A stretch of 64,000 bases of DNA, taken from NCBI RefSeq assembly GCF_000412695.1, contig NC_021499.1, positions 248,001 to 312,000 of the forward strand. The letters run 5' to 3'. The DNA comes from Pseudomonas resinovorans NBRC 106553 (lineage in GTDB: Bacteria > Pseudomonadota > Gammaproteobacteria > Pseudomonadales > Pseudomonadaceae). Position numbers and translations under genes: made by a program. This document shows, in pieces, positions 42,099 to 51,695 of this stretch (the stretch's first letter is position 1; each line of letters begins with the position of its first letter). The notes under the pieces were generated by a model, which saw only the letters and a list, made by a program, of their open reading frames with translations, was not told the DNA's origin and searched no databases.

Positions 42099-43446
42099 TG
42101 CTGGCTTCCTCGGGCAGGATGTGGGCGACGCTCAGGCGGTCGCGGGTGAAGAAGGTCTTGGCGGCGGCCTGGATGTCGGCCGGGGTGACGGCTTCCAGGG
42201 CGGCGAGGTCCTGGTCCATCAGTTTCCAGGACAGGCCGACGGTTTCCAGCTGGCCGATGGTGGTGGCCTGGCTGGTGATGGAGTCGCGCTGGTAGACCAG
42301 GTCGGCGATGACCTGGGCGCGTACGCGCTTGAGTTCCTCGGCGCTGGGCGGCGTGTTCTTGAGGTCCTCCAGTTGGCGCCAGATACCGGCTTCGGTCTGC
42401 TCCAGGGTCTTGCCCTTCTGCACGTTGGGCGTGGCGCTGATGACGAACAGGCTGTCACCACGGGTGAAGCCGTCGTACCAGGCGGAGGCGCCGCTGACCA
42501 GCTCTTCGCCGCGCTCCAGGCGGCTCGCCAGGCGAGCGCTGTAGCCGCCGTCGAGCAGGGCGGAGGCCAGGCGCAGGGCATGGACCTGGCGGGCGTCCTT
42601 GGCGGTGGCCAGGCTCGGCACGTTGAAGCCCATCAGCAGGCTCGGCAGCTGGGTGCGCACATGCAGGGTCAGGCGGCGTTCGCCGGGGGTGGCCAGTTCC
42701 TGTGGCTGCTTGGCCGCCGGCACTTCGCGGCGGGGGATATCGCCGAAGAAGCGCTCGGCGAGCTTGCGGACCTCGTCCACGGTGACGTCGCCCACCACCA
42801 CCAGGGTGGCGTTGTTCGGCGCGTACCAGGACTCGTACCAGTGGCGCAGTTCCTCGACCTTCATGCGGTTCAGGTCAGCCATCCAGCCGATAGTGGGGAT
42901 GTGGTAGCCGCTGGCCGGGTAGGCCATCGCCTTGAAGCGCTCGAAGGCCTTGGCGCTGGGTTTGTCGTCGGTGCGCAGGCGGCGCTCTTCCTTGATCACC
43001 TCGATCTCGCGGGTGAACTCCTCCAGGGGCAGCCGGAGACTGGCCATGCGGTCGGCCTCGAGCTCGAAGGCGACGGCCAGGCGGTCGCGGGCCAGTACCT
43101 GGTAGTAGGCGGTGTAGTCGTCGCTGGTGAAGGCGTTTTCCTCGGCGCCGAGCTCCCGCAGGATGCGCGAGGCCTCGCCGGGGCCGAGCTTGCGGCTGCC
43201 CTTGAACATCATGTGTTCGAGGGCGTGGGACAGGCCGGTCTGGCCGGGCGTCTCGTAGCTGGAGCCGACCTTGTACCAGAGCTGGGTGACGACTACTGGG
43301 GCGCGGTGGTCTTCACGGACAACGACCTTCAGGCCGTTGTCCAGGGTGAACTCGTGGGTGGGCTGGGTGTCTGCTGCCAGTGCCAGGACGGGCAGAAAGA
43401 GAGCGCAACAGAGCAAGCTGACAGCTTGTCGGACCATGGCTTTCAT
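42091..43446 (-). CDS. Active M16 zinc peptidase (signal-bearing)
   Basis: The protein is 451 residues from ATG 43446; an ATG three codons later is possible. A signal peptide (about 1-25, AVSLLCCALFLPVLALA) precedes the M16 domain with the inverted zinc motif HALEH (His74, Glu77, His78). The C-terminal M16C half follows, including the RG-rich FTRG and YK elements. It probably cleaves periplasmic polypeptides together with the inactive paralogue encoded downstream. The pair precedes rsmD and is divergent from ftsY. Confidence 0.88.
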   Translation of the reverse strand: MKAMVRQAVSLLCCALFLPVLALAADTQPTHEFTLDNGLKVVVREDHRAPVVVTQLWYKVGSSYETPGQTGLSHALEHMMFKGSRKLGPGEASRILRELGAEENAFTSDDYTAYYQVLARDRLAVAFELEADRMASLRLPLEEFTREIEVIKEERRLRTDDKPSAKAFERFKAMAYPASGYHIPTIGWMADLNRMKVEELRHWYESWYAPNNATLVVVGDVTVDEVRKLAERFFGDIPRREVPAAKQPQELATPGERRLTLHVRTQLPSLLMGFNVPSLATAKDARQVHALRLASALLDGGYSARLASRLERGEELVSGASAWYDGFTRGDSLFVISATPNVQKGKTLEQTEAGIWRQLEDLKNTPPSAEELKRVRAQVIADLVYQRDSITSQATTIGQLETVGLSWKLMDQDLAALEAVTPADIQAAAKTFFTRDRLSVAHILPEEASNE

Positions 43447-43589
43447 CAATGTTTTTGACCTGTCGGACGGCCCCGGCGGGCGTACCGCCTGCGGGCGAAG
43501 AGGTGCTAGGATACCCCATCCTTTCCCGGGGCGGCGAAGCTGGCCGGCACAGAGCCAGCACGGTCGCTCCTTTGAGATGCAATCGACCC

Positions 43590-45041
43590 ATGTTTGGTTC
43601 CAACGACGACAAGAAGGCTCCGGCGCAGGCCGGGGAAAAGAAATCCTTGTTCGGCTGGCTGCGCAAGAAGCCCCAGGAAACTGCCTCCGTCGCTCCCCAG
43701 GAGCCGGTGCTGCCTGTCGAGGCCGACGCTCCCGCCGCGCCCGAAGCGGTTCCCGCTGCCGAGCCGGCGGTTGAACAGCGCGCCGAGCCGGTTCCCGCTC
43801 CCGTTGTGCTTCCCGAGGCTGCGCCTGCGGCTCCCGAACCCGCACCCGTGGTGGTCGAGGCGCCCGTAGTCACAGCCCCTGTAGTCGCAGCCCCGGTTGT
43901 CGAGCCCGTCCCGGCTCCGATCGAGATGCCCGCTCCTGCGCAGGTTCCCGCCCCCGCACCCGCTCCGGTGAGTGCCGAAACGGTCGCCGAGCCTGCTGCA
44001 CCTGCACCTGCACCTGCACCTGCACCTGTGGTGGTTGCCGAACAGCCGGCAGCCGCACCTGCGGTTGTCGAGGACGCCGCCGTTCCCGCCGCACCGTCGG
44101 AGCCCGCCAAGGCCGGTTTCTTCGCCCGCCTCAAGCAAGGGCTGTCCAAGACCAGCGCCAGCCTGGGCGAGGGCATGGCCAGCCTGTTCCTCGGCCGCAA
44201 GGCCATCGACGACGACCTGCTGGACGAAATCGAAACCCGCCTGCTGACCGCCGACGTCGGCGTGGAAGCCACCAGTGCCATCGTCCAGAGCCTGACCCAG
44301 AAAGTCGCGCGCAAGCAGTTGGCCGATAGCGACGCCCTCTACAAGGCCCTGCAGGACGAACTGGCCGCACTGCTGCGCCCAGTGGAGCAGCCCCTGAAGA
44401 TCGACGGCGGCCGTGTGCCCTACGTGATCCTGGTGGTCGGCGTGAACGGCGTCGGCAAGACCACCACCATCGGCAAGCTGGCCAAGAAGCTGCAGCAGGA
44501 AGGCAAGAAAGTCATGCTGGCCGCCGGCGATACCTTCCGTGCCGCCGCGGTGGAGCAGCTGCAGGTCTGGGGCGAACGCAACAACATCGCGGTGATTGCC
44601 CAGCACACCGGCGCCGACTCCGCCTCGGTGATCTTCGACGCCGTGCAGGCCGCCAAGGCCCGTGGCGTCGACGTGCTGATCGCCGACACCGCCGGTCGCC
44701 TGCACACCAAGGACAACCTGATGGAAGAGCTGAAGAAGGTGCGCCGCGTGATCGGCAAGCTGGACGAGACGGCTCCCCACGAAGTGCTGCTGGTGCTGGA
44801 CGCCGGCACCGGGCAGAACGCCATCAACCAGGCCAAGCAGTTCCACCAGGCGGTCAACCTGTCCGGCCTGGCGCTGACCAAGCTGGACGGCACCGCCAAG
44901 GGCGGGGTGATCTTCGCCCTGGCCAAGCAGTTCGGCCTGCCGATCCGCTACATCGGGGTTGGCGAGGGCATCGACGACCTGCGTACCTTCGAGGCCGACG
45001 CCTTCGTCAAGGCCCTCTTCGCCGAGCGGGAGTCCGCATGA
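43590..45041 (+). CDS. ftsY: Signal recognition particle receptor FtsY
   Basis: The 483-residue SRP receptor GTPase docks ribosome-SRP complexes at the inner membrane. It has a short basic N-terminus ([12 protein letters not shown]), then a very long Ala/Pro/Val/Glu-rich acidic A region (about 32-172), and the NG domain with G1 [10 protein letters not shown] (about 285), DTAGR and TKLDG. The ATG at 43590 gives a membrane-binding amphipathic start; upstream sequence is not family-like. Its TGA overlaps ftsE. A CACCTG hexamer repeat lies inside the A region. Confidence 0.96.
   Translation: MFGSNDDKKAPAQAGEKKSLFGWLRKKPQETASVAPQEPVLPVEADAPAAPEAVPAAEPAVEQRAEPVPAPVVLPEAAPAAPEPAPVVVEAPVVTAPVVAAPVVEPVPAPIEMPAPAQVPAPAPAPVSAETVAEPAAPAPAPAPAPVVVAEQPAAAPAVVEDAAVPAAPSEPAKAGFFARLKQGLSKTSASLGEGMASLFLGRKAIDDDLLDEIETRLLTADVGVEATSAIVQSLTQKVARKQLADSDALYKALQDELAALLRPVEQPLKIDGGRVPYVILVVGVNGVGKTTTIGKLAKKLQQEGKKVMLAAGDTFRAAAVEQLQVWGERNNIAVIAQHTGADSASVIFDAVQAAKARGVDVLIADTAGRLHTKDNLMEELKKVRRVIGKLDETAPHEVLLVLDAGTGQNAINQAKQFHQAVNLSGLALTKLDGTAKGGVIFALAKQFGLPIRYIGVGEGIDDLRTFEADAFVKALFAERESA
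43999..44028 (+). repeat. Five tandem CACCTG hexamers inside ftsY
   Basis: The hexamer CACCTG is repeated five times without interruption at 43999-44028, encoding alternating Ala-Pro in the FtsY A region. The unit is a multiple of three, so copy-number change would alter only linker length. Confidence 0.8.
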
Positions 45042-45706
45042 TTCGATTCGAGCAGGTCGGCAAGCGCTATCCCAATGGCCACGTCGGCCTGCACGAACTG
45101 AGCTTCCGCGTGCGTCGCGGCGAGTTCCTCTTCGTCACCGGCCACTCCGGCGCCGGCAAGAGCACCCTGTTGCGCCTGCTGCTGGCGATGGAGCGGCCCA
45201 CCACCGGCAAGCTGCTGCTGGCCGGGCAGGACCTGTCGACCATCACCAATTCGCAGATCCCCTTCCTGCGGCGGCAAATCGGTGTGGTCTTCCAGAACCA
45301 CCAGTTGCTGTTCGACCGCAGCGTATTCGACAACGTCGCCCTGCCGCTGCAGATCCACGGCCTCTCCAAGCCCGAGATCGCAAAAAGGGTGAGCGTGGCG
45401 CTGGAGCGCGTGTCCCTGGCGGACAAGGCCGAGCTCTACCCGGCCGACCTGTCCACCGGCCAGCAACAGCGCGTCGGCATCGCCCGCGCCGTCGTGCACC
45501 GCCCGGCCCTGCTGCTGGCGGACGAGCCCACGGGTAACCTGGACCCGCGCCTGGCCGCCGAGATCATGGGCGTATTCGAGGACATCAATCGCTTGGGCAC
45601 CACAGTGCTGATCGCCAGCCACGACCTGGCGCTTATCGCGCGCATGCGCCATCGCCTGCTTACCCTGCAACGCGGCCGACTGATCGGCGACGGGGAGGCG
45701 GTCTGA
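45038..45706 (+). CDS. ftsE: Cell division ATP-binding protein FtsE
   Basis: The 222-residue ABC ATPase has Walker A GHSGAGKS (35-42), signature LSTGQQQR (138-145) and Walker B LLLADEP (158-164). With FtsX it controls septal peptidoglycan hydrolase activation. Start ATG overlaps the ftsY stop by 4 bases, and its stop overlaps the ftsX ATG by 1 base, a tightly coupled ftsY-ftsE-ftsX unit. Confidence 0.96.
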   Translation: MIRFEQVGKRYPNGHVGLHELSFRVRRGEFLFVTGHSGAGKSTLLRLLLAMERPTTGKLLLAGQDLSTITNSQIPFLRRQIGVVFQNHQLLFDRSVFDNVALPLQIHGLSKPEIAKRVSVALERVSLADKAELYPADLSTGQQQRVGIARAVVHRPALLLADEPTGNLDPRLAAEIMGVFEDINRLGTTVLIASHDLALIARMRHRLLTLQRGRLIGDGEAV

Positions 45707-46725
45707 TGAGCGCCAAGCAGATGCCGCCGCCCAAGCCTGCCGAACGCGTCGGCGCCTCGCCTCGGAACGTCGAGTCGCCGGAGAAGGGCGACGACGGCCC
45801 GGACTTCAGCAGCCTGTTGCGCGCCTGGCTGGAAAGCCACCGCGCGAGCCTGGTGGACAGCCTTCGCCGGCTGGGTCGCCAGCCTGTCGGCAGCTTCTTC
45901 ACCTGCCTGGTGATGGCCATCGCCCTGAGCTTGCCCATGGGCCTTTCGCTGCTGCTCAGCAACGTCGAGCGGCTGGGCGGTTCCTGGCAGCGCGCCGCAC
46001 AGATTTCCCTGTTCATGAAGATGGACGCCAACCAGGCCCAGGGGCAGAAGCTGCGCGACGAGATCGCCGGCATGCCGGATGTGGCCGAGGCCGAGTGGAT
46101 CAGCCGCGAGCAGGCCCTGGCCGAGCTGCAGCAGCAATCCGGCCTGGGCGAGGCGCTCAAGGAGCTGCCGCAGAACCCCCTGCCGGGCGTGGTCCTGGTT
46201 ACGCCCAAGGAAGTCGACAAGGCTGGCCTGGAGGCCCTGCGCCAGCGCCTGTCGGAGCTGCCCGGCATCGAGCAGGCCCAGCTGGACCTGGTCTGGGTCG
46301 AGCGGCTGTCGGCGATCCTCAAGCTGGGCGAGCGTTTTGTCTTCGGCCTGGCGGTGCTGCTGATCCTGGCGTTGCTCCTGGTCATCGGTAATACCATTCG
46401 TCTGCATATCGAGAACCGCCGTACCGAGATCGAAGTGATCAAACTGGTTGGCGGCACCGACAGTTACGTGCGTCGCCCCTTCCTTTATATGGGTGCGCTC
46501 TATGGCACCGGCGCCGGGTTGCTGGCCTGGCTGGTGCTGGCCTTCGGCCTGGACTGGCTGAACGACGCCGTGGTGCGTCTGGCCGGTCTCTACGGCAGTG
46601 ATTTCGCCCTGGGCGGAGTGCCATTGTCCGATGGTCTATCCCTGCTTCTGGGGGCTGTCCTGCTGGGTTACATTGGCGCCTGGCTGGCCGTCGCCCGTCA
46701 CCTGAGCGAGCTGGCTCCCCGCTAA
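45706..46725 (+). CDS. ftsX: Cell division protein FtsX
   Basis: The 339-residue membrane partner of FtsE has a basic N-terminal cytoplasmic tail (about 1-60), TM1 at about 63-85, the periplasmic EcD1 domain (about 95-215) that recruits EnvC-type activators, then three more TM segments near 215-240, 260-285 and 305-330. Its N-terminal tail is longer than in E. coli, as usual in Pseudomonas. It is last in the ftsYEX unit, with a promoter for rpoH lying just after it. Confidence 0.94.
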   Translation: MSAKQMPPPKPAERVGASPRNVESPEKGDDGPDFSSLLRAWLESHRASLVDSLRRLGRQPVGSFFTCLVMAIALSLPMGLSLLLSNVERLGGSWQRAAQISLFMKMDANQAQGQKLRDEIAGMPDVAEAEWISREQALAELQQQSGLGEALKELPQNPLPGVVLVTPKEVDKAGLEALRQRLSELPGIEQAQLDLVWVERLSAILKLGERFVFGLAVLLILALLLVIGNTIRLHIENRRTEIEVIKLVGGTDSYVRRPFLYMGALYGTGAGLLAWLVLAFGLDWLNDAVVRLAGLYGSDFALGGVPLSDGLSLLLGAVLLGYIGAWLAVARHLSELAPR

Positions 46726-46779
46726 AAGGCGCCAGTTCCCGCAGCTTTGCGAGGGCTGTAAGGAAACTTTTACACCCCC

Positions 46780-46807
46780 TTGCAGTCAGATAGGCCAGTG
46801 CTACACT
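46780..46807 (+). promoter_or_regulatory. Sigma-70 promoter for rpoH
   Basis: TTGCAG (46780-46785) and TACACT (46802-46807) are separated by 16 bases, 31 bases before the rpoH start. It gives rpoH an ftsX-independent promoter in a 112-bp gap. The heat-inducible element seen in some rpoH genes is not distinguishable here. Confidence 0.6.
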
Positions 46808-46837
46808 GCGCGAGCTTTAGTGAATCGGAGGATTCGC

Positions 46838-47692
46838 ATGACCACTTCCCTGCAACCTGTCTATGCCCTGGCCCCCGGTGCGAACCTGGAGGCATACGTG
46901 CATGCGGTCAACGGCATCCCGCTGCTGACTGTCGAGCAGGAGCGCGAACTGGCCGAACGCCTCTTCTATGAACAAGATCTGGAAGCGGCTCGGCAAATGG
47001 TGTTGGCGCACCTGCGCTTCGTCGTGCACATCGCCAAGAGTTATTCCGGCTACGGCCTGGCCCAGGCCGACCTGATCCAGGAAGGCAACGTGGGCCTGAT
47101 GAAGGCCGTCAAGCGCTTCAACCCCGAGATGGGTGTGCGCCTGGTGTCCTTCGCGGTGCACTGGATCAAGGCCGAGATCCACGAGTTCATCCTGCGCAAC
47201 TGGCGGATCGTCAAGGTCGCCACCACCAAGGCGCAGCGCAAACTGTTCTTCAATCTGCGTAGCCAGAAGAAGCGTCTGACCTGGCTGAACAACGATGAAG
47301 TCCATGCGGTGGCCAACACCCTGGGTGTCGAGCCCCACGAAGTGCGCGAGATGGAAAGCCGGCTGACCGGCCAGGACATGGCGTTCGATCCGGCGGCGGA
47401 AGCCGACGACGACACGGCCTTCCAGGCCCCGGCACATTACCTGGAAGATCACCGCTACGATCCGGCACGCCAGCTGGAGGAAGCCGACTGGAGCGACAGC
47501 TCCACCGCCAACCTGCACGAAGCGCTGGGTGGTCTGGACGAACGCAGCCGCGACATCCTCTACCAGCGTTGGCTGGCCGAGGAAAAGGCGACGCTGCACG
47601 ACCTGGCGGCCAAGTACAACGTCTCCGCCGAGCGTATTCGCCAGTTGGAGAAGAACGCCATGAACAAGCTCAAGGGCTTCATTCAGGCGTAA
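46838..47692 (+). CDS. rpoH: RNA polymerase sigma factor RpoH (sigma-32)
   Basis: The 284-residue heat-shock sigma factor has regions 2.1-2.4 ([14 protein letters not shown]...[16 protein letters not shown]...[15 protein letters not shown]), the RpoH box QRKLFFNLR that contacts DnaK/FtsH-type control, and a region 4 HTH ([20 protein letters not shown]). ATG 46838 follows CGGAGGATT; an upstream GTG is less likely. It directs chaperone and protease genes. The ftsYEX-rpoH order is conserved in gamma-proteobacteria. Confidence 0.97.
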   Translation: MTTSLQPVYALAPGANLEAYVHAVNGIPLLTVEQERELAERLFYEQDLEAARQMVLAHLRFVVHIAKSYSGYGLAQADLIQEGNVGLMKAVKRFNPEMGVRLVSFAVHWIKAEIHEFILRNWRIVKVATTKAQRKLFFNLRSQKKRLTWLNNDEVHAVANTLGVEPHEVREMESRLTGQDMAFDPAAEADDDTAFQAPAHYLEDHRYDPARQLEEADWSDSSTANLHEALGGLDERSRDILYQRWLAEEKATLHDLAAKYNVSAERIRQLEKNAMNKLKGFIQA

Positions 47693-47707
47693 CGCAGAAA
47701 CCGCAGG

Positions 47708-47733
47708 AAAGCCGCACTTCGGTGCGGCTTTTT
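47708..47733 (+). terminator. Intrinsic terminator of rpoH
   Basis: A 10-bp stem (AAAGCCGCAC with GTGCGGCTTT) around TTCG is followed by TT, starting 15 bases past the rpoH stop. It separates rpoH from the next gene, whose start is only 22 bases further, so some readthrough is plausible. Confidence 0.85.
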
Positions 47734-47754
47734 GCTGTCTGGAGAAAAAACGCC

Positions 47755-48357
47755 ATGCCCTTGCCGCCCCTGCGCTCCAGCCATTGGCTGCTGTTCGCCT
47801 CGGTCGCCGTGCTGTTCTTTTCCCTGGCGCTGTGGATGAGTCGCCAGTCCGACCGTTCCGAACCGCTGCCCTGGCTGGTGGAGTGGCAGGAATCGGTGAT
47901 CAATCCCCTGGCCGACGAGAGCCTGACCCTGGCGCAGCTGGCCGAGGTGGCGCCGGGCGAGCTCTGGTTGCAGCCCCGTGCCGAAGGCCCGCGCCTGGTC
48001 TTCCGTTCCGAGCAGGATCGTGAGGAGGGCGCTTGGCGCCTCGAGGCGGATCTGCAGCTCAGCGAAAGCGAGCGCGCCAGCCTGGCCAAGTCCCTGGGCA
48101 AGGGCACCGATGAGCAACCGCTGAGCCCCGAGCTGCTGGCGCAGCTGGGCGGGCATCGGGTGGCGGTGTTGAACATGGTGCCCATGGCCGAGGTGTCGGC
48201 GGCGCGTCTGATCGCCAGCATCGGTGCGCCCCGTCTGCGCCTGCGCACCGGTGAGGGCGAGGCCTGGATCTATCCCCAGCAGGGCCTCAGCGCGCATCTG
48301 CTGGAAAACCAGCTGCAGTTGCTGCACCTGGTACCCCGCGAGGCGATGAAGCACTGA
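47755..48357 (+). CDS. Conserved hypothetical protein with one membrane segment
   Basis: The 200-residue protein has a single hydrophobic segment near residues 10-28 (SHWLLFASVAVLFFSLALWM), followed by a soluble, Leu/Glu-rich domain likely facing the periplasm. I recognise no named domain. The ATG at 47755 lies after GGAGAAAA, giving a good ribosome site; upstream in-frame codons are unsupported. It sits between rpoH and mtgA in the same order as in other Pseudomonas, which suggests a conserved but uncharacterised envelope protein. Confidence 0.7.
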   Translation: MPLPPLRSSHWLLFASVAVLFFSLALWMSRQSDRSEPLPWLVEWQESVINPLADESLTLAQLAEVAPGELWLQPRAEGPRLVFRSEQDREEGAWRLEADLQLSESERASLAKSLGKGTDEQPLSPELLAQLGGHRVAVLNMVPMAEVSAARLIASIGAPRLRLRTGEGEAWIYPQQGLSAHLLENQLQLLHLVPREAMKH

Positions 48358-48423
48358 GCCCAACGCTTCGCTTCCGAACAGGCAGCGATGTTGGGCTTCG
48401 CACGGCTCAGCCACAACCTAGGG
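48358..48423. repeat. Intergenic repeat, family C, copy 2
   Basis: The block contains CAGCGATGTTGGGCTTCGCACGG and CTCAGCCACAACCTA, matching the internal TGTTGGGCTTCGC...CTCAGCC...CAACCTA order of the copy at 20915-20990. It has lost the matching left arm. It fills the gap between the hypothetical gene and the mtgA stop. Confidence 0.55.
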
Positions 48424-48435
48424 TAATGCCCGGCA

Positions 48436-49128
48436 TCAGAGCTTCTGCAGGTACTCGCCACCGCCCAACTGGTTCATCTGCCGGCGAATCCAGGCGGCGC
48501 GGTTGGCGACGTAGCTGGTCGGCCGCGCAGGGCTCCATTTGCGCGGGTTGGGCAGCACCGCCGCGAGCAGGGCCGCCTGTTGGCGTGACAGTCGTGCGGC
48601 GGGCACGCCGAAGTGACGCTGCGCCGCCGCTTCCGCGCCGAAGACGCCATTGCCCCATTCGACGCTGTTCAGGTAGACCTCGAGGATGCGCTGCTTCGGC
48701 CAGAACAGCTCGATCAGGCCGGTGAACCAGACCTCCAGCCCCTTGCGCAGCCAGTTGCGGCCCGACCAGAGAAACAGGTTCTTCGCCACCTGCTGGCTCA
48801 GGGTACTGGCGCCACGGATGGAGCCACCGCGTTCGTTGTGGGTCAGGGCCTTGCGGATGGCGGGGACGTCGAAGCCCCAGTGTTCGGCGAACTTCTGGTC
48901 TTCGGCGGCGATAACCGCGACCTTCAGGTCGGTGGGCAGCTTTTCCCAGGGCACCCAGTCGCGCTTGAGATCGATGGGTTCGCCGCTGAACCAGGACTCG
49001 ATCTTGCGTTCCACCATCAGCATCGAGCCCGGCGGCGGCACCCAGCGGAACAGGATCACCAGCACCACGGAGGCGGCCGCGAACCAGAGCAGCAGTTTGA
49101 ACAGTCGGCGGCGGATGGTGCTGAACAT
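48436..49128 (-). CDS. mtgA: Monofunctional biosynthetic peptidoglycan transglycosylase
   Basis: The 230-residue GT51 enzyme polymerises lipid II glycan strands. An N-terminal membrane anchor (about 8-28, LLLWFAAASVVLVILF) is followed by the GT51 motif EDQKFAEHWGFD with catalytic Glu, GGSIRGASTLSQQVAKNLFLW, and a second Glu in EVYLNSVEWG. The ATG at 49128 gives the standard length. It is divergent from the DUF423 gene 66 bases away. Confidence 0.95.
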   Translation of the reverse strand: MFSTIRRRLFKLLLWFAAASVVLVILFRWVPPPGSMLMVERKIESWFSGEPIDLKRDWVPWEKLPTDLKVAVIAAEDQKFAEHWGFDVPAIRKALTHNERGGSIRGASTLSQQVAKNLFLWSGRNWLRKGLEVWFTGLIELFWPKQRILEVYLNSVEWGNGVFGAEAAAQRHFGVPAARLSRQQAALLAAVLPNPRKWSPARPTSYVANRAAWIRRQMNQLGGGEYLQKL

Positions 49129-49194
49129 GCTGGCTTGGCCCGGGGAAATTTGCGAGCCATTATAGCGGCCGTCCATCCCCTGTCTGGAGTCATC

Positions 49195-49569
49195 ATGGCG
49201 CGCCTGTTCCTGCTGTTGTCCGCATTTGCCGGTTTTACCGGTGTGGCCCTCGGTGCGTTCGCCGCCCATGGCCTGAAGAGCAGGCTGACCCCCGAATACC
49301 TGACGGTGTTCCAGACCGGCACGCATTACCAACTGATCCACGCCCTGGCCCTGTTCGGCGTGGCCCTGCTGGCGCTGCACACGCCAGGGCGCCTGGTGAA
49401 CCTGGCCGGTGGCTTCTTCGCCCTCGGCATCCTGCTGTTCTCCGGCAGCCTCTACCTGCTGACCCTGTCGGGCATCGGCAAGCTTGGCATCGTCACCCCC
49501 TTTGGCGGTCTGGCATTCCTCGCCGGCTGGCTGTGCCTGGGGCTGGCGGCCTGGAAGTCGCTTACCTGA
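49195..49569 (+). CDS. DUF423 family small membrane protein
   Basis: The 124-residue protein has four hydrophobic segments. The N-terminal GAFAAHGLKSRL and the central THYQLIHALALFGVALL are family hallmarks (YgdD/TMEM256-like). Function is unknown. GGAGTCATC lies before the ATG. It is divergent from mtgA. Confidence 0.85.
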   Translation: MARLFLLLSAFAGFTGVALGAFAAHGLKSRLTPEYLTVFQTGTHYQLIHALALFGVALLALHTPGRLVNLAGGFFALGILLFSGSLYLLTLSGIGKLGIVTPFGGLAFLAGWLCLGLAAWKSLT

Positions 49570-49672
49570 CTCTTGCGTCAGATTTGCGGGACGAATGGTG
49601 TCCTTTAGCCTTGGTACCGCGCGGCTATCGGGCTAGAATGCCGACCCCATTTCCAGTTGTGACCGACCCGTC

Positions 49673-49873
49673 ATGCGCATTCAGTTGAACGGCGAACCCT
49701 TCGAGCTGCCCGACGGCCAGACCGTCGCGGACCTCATTTCCCGCCTGGATCTGACCGGCCGCCGCGTCGCGGTCGAGCTCAACCTCGACATCGTGCCGCG
49801 CAGCCAGCACGCCACCACGGCCCTCGCCGAAGGCGACTGCATCGAGGTGGTCCACGCCATCGGTGGCGGCTAG
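49673..49873 (+). CDS. thiS: Thiamine sulfur-carrier protein ThiS
   Basis: The 66-residue ubiquitin-like protein ends in IGGG, with the C-terminal Gly-Gly activated as a thiocarboxylate to donate sulfur to the thiazole. [16 protein letters not shown] fits the family. thiG follows 77 bases downstream, the usual pairing. Confidence 0.92.
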   Translation: MRIQLNGEPFELPDGQTVADLISRLDLTGRRVAVELNLDIVPRSQHATTALAEGDCIEVVHAIGGG

Positions 49874-49950
49874 TCGCCCAGGCCCGCCGCTCCACCCGCC
49901 GCACCCATTCCGCGCATCAAGCAATCCCCTCTGCCCGCCAGGAGTCCAGC

Positions 49951-50745
49951 ATGAGCCACACGCCGATCGACAAGCCCTTTACCCTCGCGGGCCGTACCTA
50001 TCAATCGCGTCTGTTGGTGGGCACCGGCAAGTACAAGGACCTCGACGAGACCCGCGAGGCCATCGAAGCCTCCGGCGCCGAGATCGTCACCGTGGCCGTG
50101 CGCCGTACCAACATCGGCCAGAATCCGGGCGAACCGAACCTGCTGGACGTGATCTCCCCGGACAAGTACACCATCCTGCCGAACACCGCCGGCTGCTATA
50201 ACGCCGAGGAAGCGGTGCGCACCTGCCGCCTGGCCCGCGAACTGCTGGATGGCCACAACCTGGTCAAGCTGGAAGTACTGGCCGACCAGAAGACCCTCTT
50301 CCCCAACGTCGTCGAGACCCTCAAGGCCGCCGAGCAACTGGTCAAGGACGGCTTCGACGTCATGGTCTACACCAGCGACGACCCCATCATCGCCCGCCAA
50401 CTGGCCGAGATGGGCTGCATCGCCGTGATGCCCCTGGCTGGCCTGATCGGCTCCGGCATGGGCATCTGCAACCCCTGGAACCTGCGCATCATCCTCGAGG
50501 AAGCCAAGGTCCCGGTGCTGGTTGATGCAGGCGTAGGCACCGCCTCCGACGCCACCATCGCCATGGAGCTGGGCTGCGAGGCGGTGCTGATGAACACCGC
50601 CATCGCCCATGCGCAGAACCCGGTGATGATGGCCCAGGCCATGCAGCACGCCATTGTCGCCGGTCGCCTGGCCTACCTGGCCGGGCGCATGCCGCGCAAG
50701 CTCTACGCCAGCGCGTCCTCCCCGCTGGACGGCCTGATCCGCTAA
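49951..50745 (+). CDS. thiG: Thiazole synthase
   Basis: The 264-residue TIM-barrel enzyme makes the thiazole phosphate of thiamine from deoxyxylulose phosphate, ThiS thiocarboxylate and dehydroglycine. The imine-forming Lys is about 106 in LVKLEVL, and the phosphate-binding [13 protein letters not shown] region is near 189. CCAGGAGTCC precedes the ATG. It is paired with thiS. Confidence 0.97.
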   Translation: MSHTPIDKPFTLAGRTYQSRLLVGTGKYKDLDETREAIEASGAEIVTVAVRRTNIGQNPGEPNLLDVISPDKYTILPNTAGCYNAEEAVRTCRLARELLDGHNLVKLEVLADQKTLFPNVVETLKAAEQLVKDGFDVMVYTSDDPIIARQLAEMGCIAVMPLAGLIGSGMGICNPWNLRIILEEAKVPVLVDAGVGTASDATIAMELGCEAVLMNTAIAHAQNPVMMAQAMQHAIVAGRLAYLAGRMPRKLYASASSPLDGLIR

Positions 50746-50752
50746 TTACCTA

Positions 50753-50786
50753 CACGATCCGCTGCGCACCCGTGCACCGGATCGTG
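50753..50786 (+). other. Stem-loop between thiG and trmB
   Basis: CACGATCCG (50753-50761) pairs perfectly with CGGATCGTG (50778-50786) around a 16-base loop, 7 bases past the thiG stop and 36 bases before trmB. There is no T-run directly after, although TTTTT occurs about 24 bases later. It could attenuate readthrough into trmB. Confidence 0.45.
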
Positions 50787-50822
50787 AGCAGGCTCTGAAT
50801 TTTACAGACAGGTTTTTGCAAC

Positions 50823-51542
50823 ATGATTGAAGAACAGGGCTCGCCGGCCGCCGCCGACGAAACGCGCCACCGCCGCGAGATCAAGAGTTTCGTGATGCGT
50901 GCCGGGCGCATGACCGAAGGCCAGCAGCGCGGCCTCGACCAGGGCTGGCCGCAGTTCGGCCTGGAACTGGGCGATGGCCTGCGGGACTTCGACGCCCTGT
51001 TCGGCCGCAGCGCGCCGCGCACCTTCGAAATCGGTTTCGGCATGGGTCACGCCACCCTGGAGATGGCCGCGGCCGCGCCGGAGCAGGACTTCATCGGCGT
51101 CGAAGTACATCGGCCGGGCGTCGGCGCCCTGCTCAATGGCGCCATGACCCAGGGCCTGTCGAATATTCGCGTGTACAGCTGCGATGCCCTGGAAGTGCTG
51201 CGCGACTGCGTCGCCGACGCCAGCCTGGACCGCGTCCTGCTGTTCTTCCCCGATCCCTGGCACAAGTCCCGCCATCACAAGCGGCGCATCGTCCAGCCGG
51301 CGTTCGCCGAGCTGGTGCGGCAGAAACTCAAGGTCGGCGGCGTGCTGCACATGGCCACCGACTGGGAGCACTACGCCGAGCACATGCTGGAAGTGATGAA
51401 TGTCGCCCCGGGCTACCGCAACCTGGCGGCGGACGGTCGTTATGTCCCGCGTCCGGAAGAGCGCCCGGTGACCAAGTTCGAGCGCCGCGGCGAACGCCTC
51501 GGGCACGGCGTCTGGGACCTGAAGTTCCAGCGCATCGATTGA
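50823..51542 (+). CDS. trmB: tRNA (guanine46-N7)-methyltransferase
   Basis: The 239-residue TrmB has the SAM motif [14 protein letters not shown] (about 65) and the catalytic [12 protein letters not shown] segment (about 147), with a C-terminal [17 protein letters not shown] tail. It makes m7G46 in tRNA. The N-terminus is longer than the minimal fold, as usual in gamma-proteobacteria. Confidence 0.95.
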   Translation: MIEEQGSPAAADETRHRREIKSFVMRAGRMTEGQQRGLDQGWPQFGLELGDGLRDFDALFGRSAPRTFEIGFGMGHATLEMAAAAPEQDFIGVEVHRPGVGALLNGAMTQGLSNIRVYSCDALEVLRDCVADASLDRVLLFFPDPWHKSRHHKRRIVQPAFAELVRQKLKVGGVLHMATDWEHYAEHMLEVMNVAPGYRNLAADGRYVPRPEERPVTKFERRGERLGHGVWDLKFQRID

Positions 51543-51627
51543 CCGGCTGCGCCGCGGGGCGGCGCACCGGCACACCTGACTAGACCGGGACCACCCGGCA
51601 CCTCACCTGATCCGACCATAGCAACGC

Positions 51628-51645
51628 CGGCCCCTGGGCTGGCGC
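51628..51645 (+). other. Hairpin between trmB and the DUF1329 gene
   Basis: GCCGGCCC (51628-51635) pairs with GGGCTGGC (51638-51645, one G-T wobble) around a 2-base loop. No T-run follows. It may be a weak trmB terminator. Confidence 0.3.
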
Positions 51646-51695
51646 CATAAGAATAAGAGCGACGTAGCGGTATGTGCGTCGTTGGGGAGAAGGCT

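Noticed and set aside
43999..44028. Tandem repeats as a possible CRISPR array
   Set aside because: The units are six bases long with no spacers and lie in frame inside ftsY, so this is a coding microsatellite.
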